Origin: JBOFLG01 sp051657745
Lineage (GTDB): Bacteria > Actinomycetota > Actinomycetes > Actinomycetales > Dermatophilaceae
Direction: 5' to 3'
Assembly: GCA_051657745.1 (NCBI GenBank)
Contig: JBOFLG010000135.1
Location: forward strand, 1-42,064
Length of the DNA: 42,064 nucleotides
Shown one piece after another: positions 1 through 7,522 of this stretch. A program made the translations under genes and the position numbers. Below the pieces are notes generated by a model. That model worked only from the letters and a program-made list of their open reading frames with translations. It was not told the origin of the DNA and did not search any database. Numbering within the stretch: position 1 is the first letter of the stretch; each line of letters begins with the position of its first letter.

Positions 1-146
1 TCATTGCTCCAGCCCGCGACGCTATGCGCGTCGTCATGCTCGGCCTGGGTCTGCCACCAGGTCGCGACCGCGTCAAGCAACGCATGAGCCCCGGTCGGGC
101 CGAGCCGGGCAACCCGAGCCAGGACGTCATCCTCACTGGCACCCAC
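1..146 (-). CDS. Partial hypothetical protein running off the left edge
   Basis: The minus strand is open from 191 down to the window edge in one frame, with a GTG codon at 146 preceded by a GGGGGAGAA stretch. About 48 residues are visible, beginning V-G-A-S-E-D-D-V-L-A-R-V-A-R-L-G-P-T-G and continuing with a helical stretch containing W-W-Q-T-Q-A-E-H-D-D-A-H. Codon choice and amino-acid composition look protein-like, and no competing frame reads as well here. I do not recognise the family. It lies head to head with the GH3 lipoprotein gene, about 130 bases away. The ribosome-binding site is very close to the GTG, so the exact start is uncertain; there is no ATG in the open stretch upstream. 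Confidence 0.42.
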   Translation of the reverse strand, partial: MGASEDDVLARVARLGPTGAHALLDAVATWWQTQAEHDDAHSVAGWSN

Positions 147-276
147 TTCTCCCCCGGGCGCAGTCGAATTGGGCCAGCGGGACTCGGTCGCCTAGCGTCG
201 TGCCGTGATCCACTCCAGGTGCTGCACCCGTCCGCTCTGCACCCAGGCGTCCCGCACCCGTCCGCGAGGCACCCAT

Positions 277-1548
277 GTGCCCCGCCCCCGGCTGGCCGCC
301 CTCGTCGCCAGTGCGGTGATCGCAGCCGTCGCGACCGGCTGCAGTGACGACGCTGACACGGGACGCGCCGCTGCATCCGCCACGGCCGCATCCGCGACCA
401 CCAGATCCGCCACCTCTGCGCCGAGCACGCCATCGGCCAGTCCGACCGGGCCGAGCCCGGCCCCGTCGCCCAGCCCGAGCCCGACCAGCCCGGCGGCGGC
501 CTGTGTCGCCACGGTCACGGCATCCTTGACCGACGCGCAACGCCTGGGCCAGCTGGTCATGATCGGGTTCGACACCAACGCACCCCTCACCTCGCTCGAC
601 GACCTGGTCACCGAGCGGCACGTCGGGAACGTCATCTACCTCGGGGGTTGGGAGGGCGCGGTGAAGGTGCGCCGCACGTCAACCCACCTGCAGGGGCTGG
701 TGTCGCCAGCGTCGACCGGCGCGGTCGGGATGCTCATTGCCGCCGATCAGGAGGGGGGCGAGGTGCACCAGCTACGTGGCGACGGGTTCACCCGCCCGCC
801 GTCGGCGAAGGAGCAGGCGGGGATGACGCCCGCGCGCCTCACCGCGGCCGCCACCGGCTGGGCCCGCGAACTCGCAGCGACCGGGGTCAACGTCAACCTC
901 GCGCCGGTGACCGACACCGTGCCGGCCGAGATCGGCCGCAACAACGAGCCGATCGGAAAGTTCGGGCGGCAGTACGGGTCGACCCCCGAGGTCGTGGAGC
1001 GGGCGTCGCTGGCGTTCTTGCGCGGCATGCTGGCCGGCGGGGTCGAGGGCACGGTCAAGCACTTCCCGGGCCTGGGCCGGATCACCAACAACACCGACTT
1101 CAGCTCGACCGGCATCACCGACCGCACGACCACGGCATCGGACCCGTACCTGGCGCCGTTCGCCGCCGGGATCCAGGGCGGCGCTGGACTGGTCATGGTC
1201 GGGTCGGCGCGCTACCAAAAGCTCGACCCTGACGTCCCGGCGGTGTTCTCGTCGGCCATCGTTACCGACCTGTTGCGCGGCCGGCTCGGCTACCAGGGCG
1301 TGGTGGTCACCGATGACCTGAACGCCGAAGCTCTCGAGGATGTGCCGGCCGCGGAACGCGCGGTGCGCTTCGTCGCCGCCGGAGGCGACCTCGCGCTGAC
1401 CGGACGCGCGGATGACGCACCGACGATGCTGCGGGCGCTCGCCGCGAAGGCGAACGCCGAGCCCGCCTTCGCCACGAAGATCGACGCGTCGGTCACGCGG
1501 GTACTTACCCTGAAGTACCGCATGGGCCTGCTCCCCTGCTCTCCCTGA
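277..1548 (+). CDS. Lipoprotein glycoside hydrolase family 3 (NagZ/LpqI-like beta-N-acetylhexosaminidase)
   Basis: Predicted 423-residue cell-envelope lipoprotein of the GH3 family, whose NagZ/LpqI members release N-acetylglucosamine from muropeptides. I chose GTG 277 because GAGG lies 8 bases upstream and because it gives a short signal peptide ending in A-T-G-C with the lipidated Cys at residue 22. A Ser/Pro/Ala/Thr linker (about 25-75) follows, then the TIM-barrel domain with D-Q-E-G-G (157-161), N-L-A-P-V-x-D (about 207-212), K-H-F-P-G (261-265) and T-D-D-L (345-348), the last carrying the expected Asp nucleophile. The usual K-H-F-P-G-H-G-x(n)-D-S-H segment reads K-H-F-P-G-L-G...N-T-D-F-S here, so the His of the Asp-His acid/base dyad is absent. 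It converges with tsaD. Family assignment is firm; substrate is inferred. Confidence 0.88.
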   Translation: MPRPRLAALVASAVIAAVATGCSDDADTGRAAASATAASATTRSATSAPSTPSASPTGPSPAPSPSPSPTSPAAACVATVTASLTDAQRLGQLVMIGFDTNAPLTSLDDLVTERHVGNVIYLGGWEGAVKVRRTSTHLQGLVSPASTGAVGMLIAADQEGGEVHQLRGDGFTRPPSAKEQAGMTPARLTAAATGWARELAATGVNVNLAPVTDTVPAEIGRNNEPIGKFGRQYGSTPEVVERASLAFLRGMLAGGVEGTVKHFPGLGRITNNTDFSSTGITDRTTTASDPYLAPFAAGIQGGAGLVMVGSARYQKLDPDVPAVFSSAIVTDLLRGRLGYQGVVVTDDLNAEALEDVPAAERAVRFVAAGGDLALTGRADDAPTMLRALAAKANAEPAFATKIDASVTRVLTLKYRMGLLPCSP

Positions 1549-1636
1549 CGCACCACCGTGGCCTCGACGCAGGAACCTGGGCCGACCCACCCCGACGGTC
1601 GTGATGCCTCGATCCAGGTTCTGGCCGCCCGGCGGC

Positions 1637-2680
1637 TCACACCCTCACTGCGGTGACCGGCATCGAGGAGTCGGCCGGGATGGACAGATCGGATGCCGGG
1701 CGCCCCTTGGCCACCATCTGGGCTCCCAGCGCGGCAACCATCGCGCCGTTGTCGGTGCACAGCCCCGGCCGCGGCACGCGCAGCTCGACTCCCGCTGCCT
1801 CACACCGCGACTGAGCCATCGCTCGCAACCGAGAGTTGGCCGCCACCCCGCCTCCCACCAGCAGGTGCGCCACCCCCTCGGCGCGACACGCCGCCACCGC
1901 CTTCCGGGTGAGCACGTCGACCACGGCCTCCTGGAAGGATGCCGCAACGTCGGCCACCGGAACCGGCTCACCCGCCGCTTCGCGTGCCGAGACCCACCGC
2001 GAGACAGCGGTTTTCAGCCCCGAGAACGAGAAGTCGAACCGGTGCCGCTCGAGGTCTCGACCGGTGGTCAGCCCGCGCGGGAAGTCGATCACCACCGAGC
2101 CCTCACGCGCCACTCGGTCAATGTGCGGGCCGCCGGGGAATGGCAGGCCGAGTACTCGCGCCACCTTGTCGAACGCCTCCCCCGCCGCGTCGTCGAGCGT
2201 GGACCCGAGCGAGCGCACATCACAGGTGACGTCGGGGACCAGCAGCAACGACGAGTGCCCGCCGGACACGAGGAGGGCCATTGTCGGCTCCGGCAGCGGA
2301 CCGTGCTCGACCACGTCGACCGCGACATGCGACGCCAGGTGGTTCACCCCGTACAACGGCACCCCCAGCGCCAGCGCCAACGCCTTCGCCGACGCCACCC
2401 CCACCATCAACGCGCCCGCCAAGCCCGGGCCGGCGGTGACCGCCACGGCATCAAGGTCGCCCACCTCGACTCCCGCAGTGCGACAGGCTCGTTCGATGGT
2501 CGGCACCATCGCTTCCAGGTGCGCCCGGCTGGCCACCTCAGGCACCACGCCGCCAAACCGCGCGTGGTCATCGACGCTGCTGGCGATGGCATCGACGAGC
2601 AGCGTCTCACCGCGGACGATCCCGACCCCGGTCTCGTCGCAGGAAGTCTCGATACCCAGCACCAGCGGCTCGTCACGCAT
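1637..2680 (-). CDS. tsaD: tRNA N6-adenosine threonylcarbamoyltransferase TsaD
   Basis: Catalytic subunit that transfers the threonylcarbamoyl group to A37 of ANN-decoding tRNAs (t6A), acting with TsaB and TsaE in the cytoplasm. The 347-residue product is of normal length and shows the ASKHA fold signatures: G-I-E-T-S-C-D-E-T near the N-terminus, A-V-T-A-G-P-G-L-A, the metal-binding N-H-L-A-S-H (His114 and His118), V-S-G-G-H-S, F-S-F-S-G-L-K-T-A and V-G-G-G-V-A-A-N-S. ATG 2680 is preferred over TTG 2686 because AGGAGG lies about 7 bases upstream of the ATG. It overlaps the end of rimI by 8 bases and is the last gene of the long minus-strand run that also carries tsaB and tsaE, so the whole t6A enzyme set apart from TsaC is together. 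Confidence 0.96.
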   Translation of the reverse strand: MRDEPLVLGIETSCDETGVGIVRGETLLVDAIASSVDDHARFGGVVPEVASRAHLEAMVPTIERACRTAGVEVGDLDAVAVTAGPGLAGALMVGVASAKALALALGVPLYGVNHLASHVAVDVVEHGPLPEPTMALLVSGGHSSLLLVPDVTCDVRSLGSTLDDAAGEAFDKVARVLGLPFPGGPHIDRVAREGSVVIDFPRGLTTGRDLERHRFDFSFSGLKTAVSRWVSAREAAGEPVPVADVAASFQEAVVDVLTRKAVAACRAEGVAHLLVGGGVAANSRLRAMAQSRCEAAGVELRVPRPGLCTDNGAMVAALGAQMVAKGRPASDLSIPADSSMPVTAVRV

Positions 2681-3212
2681 CGTCAACCCTCCTCTGCGTC
2701 AACGGCATCCGCAACACCAGGGCATCAACGCGCTCCGGCTGGTAGTAGCCGCGTCGCACCGACACCACCTCGAAGCCCACACTCTCGTACAGCCGCCGCG
2801 CGGCCGCGTTGTCAGCCCGCACCTCGAGCACCACGGATGACACCGCACGCGCCCGCGCCCGCCGCACCACCTCATCGACCAGCACCCGGCCGAGCCCGAC
2901 ACCGCGCGATGCGGGCGCCACCGCTACGGTCATCACGTCCGACAGCTCGCCGCCATGGTCCAGACCCGCGTAGCCGACCAGGCCGGAGCGGTCAACAGCC
3001 ACCAGGTAGTCGCGCCGTGGCCGGGCGGCCAACTCGGCCCACCATGACACTGCCGACCACGCGTCATCCGGGAAGACCTCGAGCTCCAGCTCCGCCACGG
3101 CCGCCAGGTCGGTCCACCGCAGGTCGCGCAGCACGACGCCGAGGTCGCTGGCCAATTCAGCCGCCACCGTCGTCGGCCCTGCCGTCGTCGGCCCTGCCGC
3201 CACCGTCGTCAC
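2673..3212 (-). CDS. rimI: Ribosomal-protein-alanine N-acetyltransferase RimI (GNAT)
   Basis: GNAT-family acetyltransferase of 179 residues, in the position between tsaB and tsaD where actinobacteria carry rimI; the family acetylates N-terminal Ala of ribosomal protein bS18. The acetyl-CoA motif A is visible as V-A-V-A-P-A-S-R-G-V-G-L-G-R-V-L (about 114-130), followed by L-E-V-R-A-D-N-A-A-A-R-R-L-Y-E-S-V-G-F, the classic motif B with the catalytic-region Tyr. GTG 3212 directly abuts the TAG stop of tsaB. The first 20 residues come from a 15-base direct repeat (3169-3183 and 3184-3198) and precede the normal GNAT start, so a shorter protein from an internal start is possible. Substrate is inferred from context. 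Confidence 0.9.
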   Translation of the reverse strand: MTTVAAGPTTAGPTTVAAELASDLGVVLRDLRWTDLAAVAELELEVFPDDAWSAVSWWAELAARPRRDYLVAVDRSGLVGYAGLDHGGELSDVMTVAVAPASRGVGLGRVLVDEVVRRARARAVSSVVLEVRADNAAARRLYESVGFEVVSVRRGYYQPERVDALVLRMPLTQRRVDDA

Positions 3213-3890
3213 CTAGACACCTCGCTCGCTCGTGGTCAACGCGTCCGGTCGACGCAGGTACCTCGGCTCGACCGGCATCGCGACGCCGGCGGCCAACCGG
3301 CGCAGGCAGATTCGCGCCAGCCACCCGGCATCCACGTCCAACGGTCCGTTCGCGGAGTGTGGGAACCACTCGGGGTACAACAGCGGCCCGCGGCCCACGG
3401 TCGGAAGGCTGCGCACGTCATCCGGCAGGTCGGCCGGGAACGCCACGCCCGGCGGACCTACGGGCCCGGCACCACCGGCCGACCGGGTGTACCGCGCCCA
3501 GTACACCTCGCGACGCCGGGCATCGGTGGCGACGAGTACCTCCGGCATCCCGGATGCCGCCAGTGCCTCCTCGGCCAGCGCGTCGAGGCTGCACACGCCG
3601 TGCACCGGCACCCCGAGCGCGTAGCCCAGGGTGCGGGCGGTGACCATGCCGACGCGCAGCCCGGTGAACGGCCCCGGCCCACATCCGACCGCGACTCCAG
3701 TGACGTCGGCCGGGGTCAGCCCCACCTCGGCGAGCACGTCGCGCACCAGTGGGGCCACGAGTTCGGTGTGGGCGCGCGCATCGAGAACCGACCGCGCCAC
3801 CACCTCGGGGCGCTCCGGCGCGCCCGCAGTGCGCAGGACCGCCGCGCTGACTGCGGTCGTCGAGGTGTCGATCGCAAGGATGACGGTCAC
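3213..3890 (-). CDS. tsaB: t6A biosynthesis scaffold protein TsaB
   Basis: The 225-residue TsaB partner dimerises with TsaD and is required for threonylcarbamoyl transfer. Signatures are V-I-L-A-I-D-T-S-T-T at the N-terminus and V-G-C-G-P-G-P-F-T-G-L-R-V-G in the middle, the hallmark that separates TsaB from TsaD (there is no metal-binding HxxxH). The start is GTG 3890, which overlaps the TGA of tsaE in a GTGA motif, pointing to translational coupling; an open reading frame continues upstream but only as Arg-rich shadow sequence of tsaE. Downstream, rimI begins on the next base after the stop. Confidence 0.94.
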   Translation of the reverse strand: MTVILAIDTSTTAVSAAVLRTAGAPERPEVVARSVLDARAHTELVAPLVRDVLAEVGLTPADVTGVAVGCGPGPFTGLRVGMVTARTLGYALGVPVHGVCSLDALAEEALAASGMPEVLVATDARRREVYWARYTRSAGGAGPVGPPGVAFPADLPDDVRSLPTVGRGPLLYPEWFPHSANGPLDVDAGWLARICLRRLAAGVAMPVEPRYLRRPDALTTSERGV

Positions 3891-4387
3891 GACCCGCCTC
3901 CGGTGACCGACAGCTCGGCGAGCGTCCGGACGCCATCCGCCCATCGGCCCCCGACGCCGGTCAGGGTCGCGGTGCGCGCCTCGGACCCGGCATCGACGTC
4001 GAGGCCCACCTCGAGCCGGCTCTGGGCCAGCCGGTCGGCCAGCCCGTGGCCCCACTCGACCACCGTGACACTCGACTCGACCGACGCGTCGAGGTCGAGG
4101 TCATCGAGCTCCAGCGCTCCGGCAAGGCGGTAGGCGTCCACGTGGACGAGCGGTGGCCCGTCGCCCAGCGGCGGGTGGACCCGGGCGATGACAAAGGTCG
4201 GCGAGGTCACCGGCCCGCGAACCCCCAGGCCCTCGCCCAGCCCCTGGGTCAGGGTGGTCTTGCCGGCACCCAACCCCCCGGTGAGCACAACGACGTCCCC
4301 GGGACGCGCCATCTCCCCGAGCGCCACCCCGAGCGCGTACGTCGCTGCGGCGGAGGGCAGGACGACCCGCACCGGCGCCCCCGTCAC
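3887..4387 (-). CDS. tsaE: t6A biosynthesis ATPase TsaE
   Basis: P-loop ATPase of 166 residues that drives turnover of the TsaB-TsaD complex. The Walker A motif is G-G-L-G-A-G-K-T-T (about 37-45), followed by the family motifs S-P-T-F-V-I, H-V-D-A-Y-R-L and V-V-E-W-G, in the usual order. The GTG start at 4387 overlaps the stop codon of the upstream alpha/beta hydrolase gene by four bases (GTGA), and its own stop overlaps tsaB the same way. A short C-terminal extension of about 20 residues after the last motif is unremarkable in actinobacteria. Confidence 0.94.
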   Translation of the reverse strand: MTGAPVRVVLPSAAATYALGVALGEMARPGDVVVLTGGLGAGKTTLTQGLGEGLGVRGPVTSPTFVIARVHPPLGDGPPLVHVDAYRLAGALELDDLDLDASVESSVTVVEWGHGLADRLAQSRLEVGLDVDAGSEARTATLTGVGGRWADGVRTLAELSVTGGGS

Positions 4388-5595
4388 GACACGGCCTCGC
4401 GACGGGCCTGGGCCACCCGCCGGCGTTTCGCGATGTCCTGGACGGTGCGGCGCACCCGCGGGGCACGGCTCGCCGGAACCCCCTCCGCGACGGCGCGGCG
4501 CGCCCGGGCGATCAGCATCAGCACCTGATGGGTCACGACCTGGGGGTGCTCCAGCATGAGCAGGTGCCCGGCATCCTCGACGACCACGTGCTCGGCACCG
4601 GGAATGCGGCGCACGATCTCCTCGCTGTGTGACGGCGGGGTGACCAGGTCGCCCGCGCCGTTGACCACCAGCACCTCGACACCGTGCAGCGCGTCGAGTT
4701 CGGCGTCGAGTTCGAGCGCGTCGAGATGCGGCAGAAACGCCGCCATGACGTCGAAGGGAGTGGCGAAGATCATCGTGGCGACGAGGTCCACGAGGTCCCC
4801 GCTCACCGGCGAGTTGAACGCCCAGCGCCGGACGACGACGTCCTGCACTCGTTTACCGGCGCGGCGCAGCGTCGCCACCGGCGACGTGTGCCGCGCGAGC
4901 CGGGTGAGGAGCACCGGGCCGAACGCGCCGACGAACCGCCCGACCGTGGTGCCGAGACCGAGCTCGGTGACCTCCTTGCCGCCCGGGCTGGTGGAGACCA
5001 GGGCGACCGCGAGGACTCGCTCGCGCACGACATCCGGATGCCGACCCGCCCAGGACATGACCGTCATCCCGCCCATCGAATGACCGACCAGGACCACCGG
5101 CCCCGACGGGCAGGTGGCCCGCAGCACGGCGTCGAGGTCCCGCGCGAGCTGCTCCACCGTGCACGACCCAAGATCCGGCCGGCCGGAGCGACCATGGCCA
5201 CGCTGGTCGTACGTGACGACCCGATACCCGGAGTGCCGCAGCGCCCGCCGCTGAAGTACCCACGAGTGCGCCGCGAGCGCGAAGCCATGCACGAGCACCA
5301 CCGTGGCCGGCCGGCCAGCGAGCCGGGGCCGCTGCCGGGCGTCCGGCTCGGGTGCGTCGATCTCGACGTGCAGCGCGATTCCGTCGTCGGAGTCGATGGT
5401 GAACGCCTCAGTCGGTGAATGTGCCCACCCATCGGGGGCATCAATGGAGCGATACCCGCCGCGGCGCCGCATCCGCTCGCCCATCGAGGAGGCCGCCGAG
5501 GAGGCCGCTAACGACGCCGTCGACGAGGCTGCCGCCGCAGCCGACCCCACGGCCGACCCCACGGCCGACGCGAGCGAGCCGAGGGCAGGCATCAC
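4384..5595 (-). CDS. Alpha/beta-fold hydrolase between alr and tsaE
   Basis: 403-residue alpha/beta hydrolase of unknown substrate; an enzyme of this type commonly sits between alr and tsaE in actinobacteria. The oxyanion segment is V-L-V-H-G-F (101-106), the nucleophile elbow G-H-S-M-G-G (Ser173), the acid is probably Asp316 in N-G-A-G-D-L-V-T-P, and the base His344 in D-A-G-H-L-L. The first 40 residues are an Ala/Ser low-complexity segment containing a 12-base tandem repeat (5543-5566, reading S-A-V-G-S-A-V-G), possibly a poor membrane-associating helix. The C-terminal 30 residues are Arg-rich. The ATG at 5595 overlaps the alr stop (ATGA). Family is certain; role is unknown. Confidence 0.9.
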   Translation of the reverse strand: MMPALGSLASAVGSAVGSAAAAASSTASLAASSAASSMGERMRRRGGYRSIDAPDGWAHSPTEAFTIDSDDGIALHVEIDAPEPDARQRPRLAGRPATVVLVHGFALAAHSWVLQRRALRHSGYRVVTYDQRGHGRSGRPDLGSCTVEQLARDLDAVLRATCPSGPVVLVGHSMGGMTVMSWAGRHPDVVRERVLAVALVSTSPGGKEVTELGLGTTVGRFVGAFGPVLLTRLARHTSPVATLRRAGKRVQDVVVRRWAFNSPVSGDLVDLVATMIFATPFDVMAAFLPHLDALELDAELDALHGVEVLVVNGAGDLVTPPSHSEEIVRRIPGAEHVVVEDAGHLLMLEHPQVVTHQVLMLIARARRAVAEGVPASRAPRVRRTVQDIAKRRRVAQARREAVS

Positions 5596-6773
5596 TCACC
5601 ACCGCCGGTGTGGACCCGGGGCAGGCGCGGGCCCATCCGGGTAATGATCTCGTAGCCGATCGTGCCGGCGGCCTCGGCCCAGCCCTGCGCGCACGGCTCG
5701 CCAGCGGAGGACCTGCCGAGCACCACCACGTCGTCGCCGGCCGCGCCGTCGAAGTCGGGCCCGAGGTCGAGCACCAGTTGGTCCATACATACCCGGCCGG
5801 CGACGGTGTGCCGCCGCCCGCGCACCTGCAGCGGACCGCGGTTTCCCGCATGACGGGGGATGCCGTCGGCGTACCCGAGCGGGACCAGGCCAAGCACCGT
5901 GTCCCGGTCGGTGACGTACTCGTGACCGTACGAGACGCCGTGTCCGGCCCGAGCCCGCTTGACCAGCGACAGTCGCGCCGTCACCCGCATCGCCTCGCGC
6001 AGCCCGAAGTGCGCGGGGTCACCGAGGTCGGGCACCGGCGAGAGCCCGTAGGTCGCCAGGCCGGGGCGCACCAGGTCGAAGTGCGCGCTGGTGTCGGTCA
6101 GCGTGGCTGCCGAGTTGGCGAGATGACGCAGCGGTGGCCGGATGCCGGCCCGCCGCAACTCGGTGACCGCCTCGACGAACCGGTCGCGTTGAGCCACCAC
6201 GGTGGGATGACGGGGCGCATCAGCCCAGGCGAGATGGGACCAGACACCGGTGATCTCGACCGCACCCTCGGCCTGCGCACGGGCCAGGTCGGCGATCAGG
6301 CCGGGCCATTCGTCCAACGCGCCGCCACGGCCGAGCCCGGTGTCGACCTTGGCCTGCACGCGGGCGGTCGTGCCGCGGTCCCGGGCCGCGCCGAGCACCG
6401 CGGCGAGGCTCCACTGGCTGCCGACGGTGATGTCGATGTCGGCGGCTACGGCGGCGGCGAGATCGGCGCCGGGCGGGAAGATCCAACTGAGCAATGGTGC
6501 GGTCACGCCGGCGGCCCGCAGCTCGAGCGCCTCGGTGAGCTGGGCGACGCCGAGCCAGGTGGCGCCGCCGGCGAGCGCAGCCCGGGCAGCGGGAACCAGG
6601 CCATGACCGTAGGCATCGCCCTTGACCACTGCCATGACGGTGGCCGACCTGGAGCGACGGGCCAGTTCGGCGACGTTGTCGCGGATGGCGTCGAGGTCGA
6701 TCTGGACCCACGCCGACACACCCGCAGGCGGGGCTGCCGCGGGTGGCGAAGGGGCGGGGGCGTTGGTCGTCAT
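5592..6773 (-). CDS. alr: Alanine racemase
   Basis: Fold-III PLP enzyme interconverting L- and D-alanine for peptidoglycan. The 393-residue product has the PLP lysine in A-V-V-K-G-D-A-Y-G-H-G (Lys51), the second catalytic base in G-V-S-Y-G (Tyr282), R-P-G-L-A-T-Y-G-L-S and the family sequence V-C-M-D-Q-L. The first 19 residues are Pro/Ala-rich and precede the normal start of the domain at W-V-Q-I-D-L-D-A-I. It is followed by the alpha/beta hydrolase gene through an ATGA overlap. A vapBC pair lies immediately upstream, where nnr would be expected as direct neighbour. Confidence 0.96.
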   Translation of the reverse strand: MTTNAPAPSPPAAAPPAGVSAWVQIDLDAIRDNVAELARRSRSATVMAVVKGDAYGHGLVPAARAALAGGATWLGVAQLTEALELRAAGVTAPLLSWIFPPGADLAAAVAADIDITVGSQWSLAAVLGAARDRGTTARVQAKVDTGLGRGGALDEWPGLIADLARAQAEGAVEITGVWSHLAWADAPRHPTVVAQRDRFVEAVTELRRAGIRPPLRHLANSAATLTDTSAHFDLVRPGLATYGLSPVPDLGDPAHFGLREAMRVTARLSLVKRARAGHGVSYGHEYVTDRDTVLGLVPLGYADGIPRHAGNRGPLQVRGRRHTVAGRVCMDQLVLDLGPDFDGAAGDDVVVLGRSSAGEPCAQGWAEAAGTIGYEIITRMGPRLPRVHTGGGE

Positions 6774-6827
6774 GGGCCTCCCGAGTGTAGGGCGCCGCGA
6801 CAGGCCGCCGGCCAGCGAGGTGACCGG

Positions 6828-7220
6828 TCAGGCCCGCAGGACCGCCCGGACGTCGGTGTGGGCGAAATCGTCACCGACGTAGAGCAGTGGCTCACCGGAG
6901 ACAACCGCGAGGGCGTAGGAAAAGCAGTCGCCGTAGTTCAACCGGGCCCTCGATCCAGAGCCGCGCCCGTAGCGGCGGTACGCGTCACGAGCGACCCGTC
7001 CGTGCCGACGGTCCACGGGGACGAGCTCGATGTCGAGCGCCTCGACCAGCTCGTCCAACCGATGGCCGGAGCCCGTCGATCGAGCGTCGGCAACGATGCC
7101 CGCCTCGACCCAGGAGGCCACGGACATCCGAGACGGTGCCCGCACCGCCGCCTCGAGCATCGAGCCGGCTCCCCGTTCGTCCTCGATGATGGAGATCAGG
7201 GCGGACGGGTCGACGATCAC
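6828..7220 (-). CDS. vapC: VapC-type PIN-domain toxin (pair 1)
   Basis: 130-residue PIN-domain ribonuclease, toxin of a type II pair with the gene just upstream. Acidic residues that would bind the metal are visible: Asp4 in M-I-V-D-P-S-A-L, Glu about 39 in S-W-V-E-A-G-I, Asp in L-N-Y-G-D-C-F-S-Y-A-L-A, and Asp in Y-V-G-D-D-F-A-H-T-D. The start is GTG 7220, overlapping the antitoxin stop in GTGA, the usual arrangement ensuring coupled synthesis. The pair sits between nnr and alr in the same orientation as both, so read-through from the glmS/nnr side is likely. The RNA target is unknown. Confidence 0.9.
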   Translation of the reverse strand: MIVDPSALISIIEDERGAGSMLEAAVRAPSRMSVASWVEAGIVADARSTGSGHRLDELVEALDIELVPVDRRHGRVARDAYRRYGRGSGSRARLNYGDCFSYALAVVSGEPLLYVGDDFAHTDVRAVLRA

Positions 7221-7486
7221 CGCGGGAGACCGGTCTCGGCGGCGTACAGATCTTCGGCGGTGTGGATCTCACGATCGGGCCGGACCGGCTCCGCGGCATA
7301 GGCCACGACGATGGACCGCACCACATCCACCTGGTGCGCACGACGCGCGGCGCCAGGGTCGGCGCCGTGCTCCTGCAGGAGGCGCTCGAGGGCCTCCTCG
7401 ATCGCGCTGGTCTGGGTCTTGCCCGTCACCCGCGCGGCCTCGCGGGCCAGCGCGTGCACCCGCTCGTTCTTGATGTTCAAACTCAT
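7217..7486 (-). CDS. vapB: VapB-type antitoxin, Rv0623-like family (pair 1)
   Basis: 89-residue antitoxin of the Rv0623-like (PSK-type transcription factor) family: M-S-L-N-I-K-N-E-R-V-H-A-L-A-R-E-A-A forms the N-terminal DNA-binding strand and helix, followed by T-G-K-T-Q-T-S-A-I-E-E-A-L-E-R-L and a C-terminal tail that would wrap the PIN toxin. Such antitoxins usually repress their own operon together with the toxin. Only 36 bases separate its ATG from the end of nnr; that gap is less GC-rich than its surroundings and may hold a weak promoter, but I cannot mark one with confidence. Confidence 0.88.
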   Translation of the reverse strand: MSLNIKNERVHALAREAARVTGKTQTSAIEEALERLLQEHGADPGAARRAHQVDVVRSIVVAYAAEPVRPDREIHTAEDLYAAETGLPR

Positions 7487-7522
7487 AGGTAGAAAGGTAC
7501 CACCCTCGAATTACACCGTCGG

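Noticed and set aside
1549..1636. Terminator between the GH3 gene and tsaD (GAACCTGG/CCAGGTTC)
   Set aside because: The 8-bp arms are 33 bases apart, too weak and distant to call.
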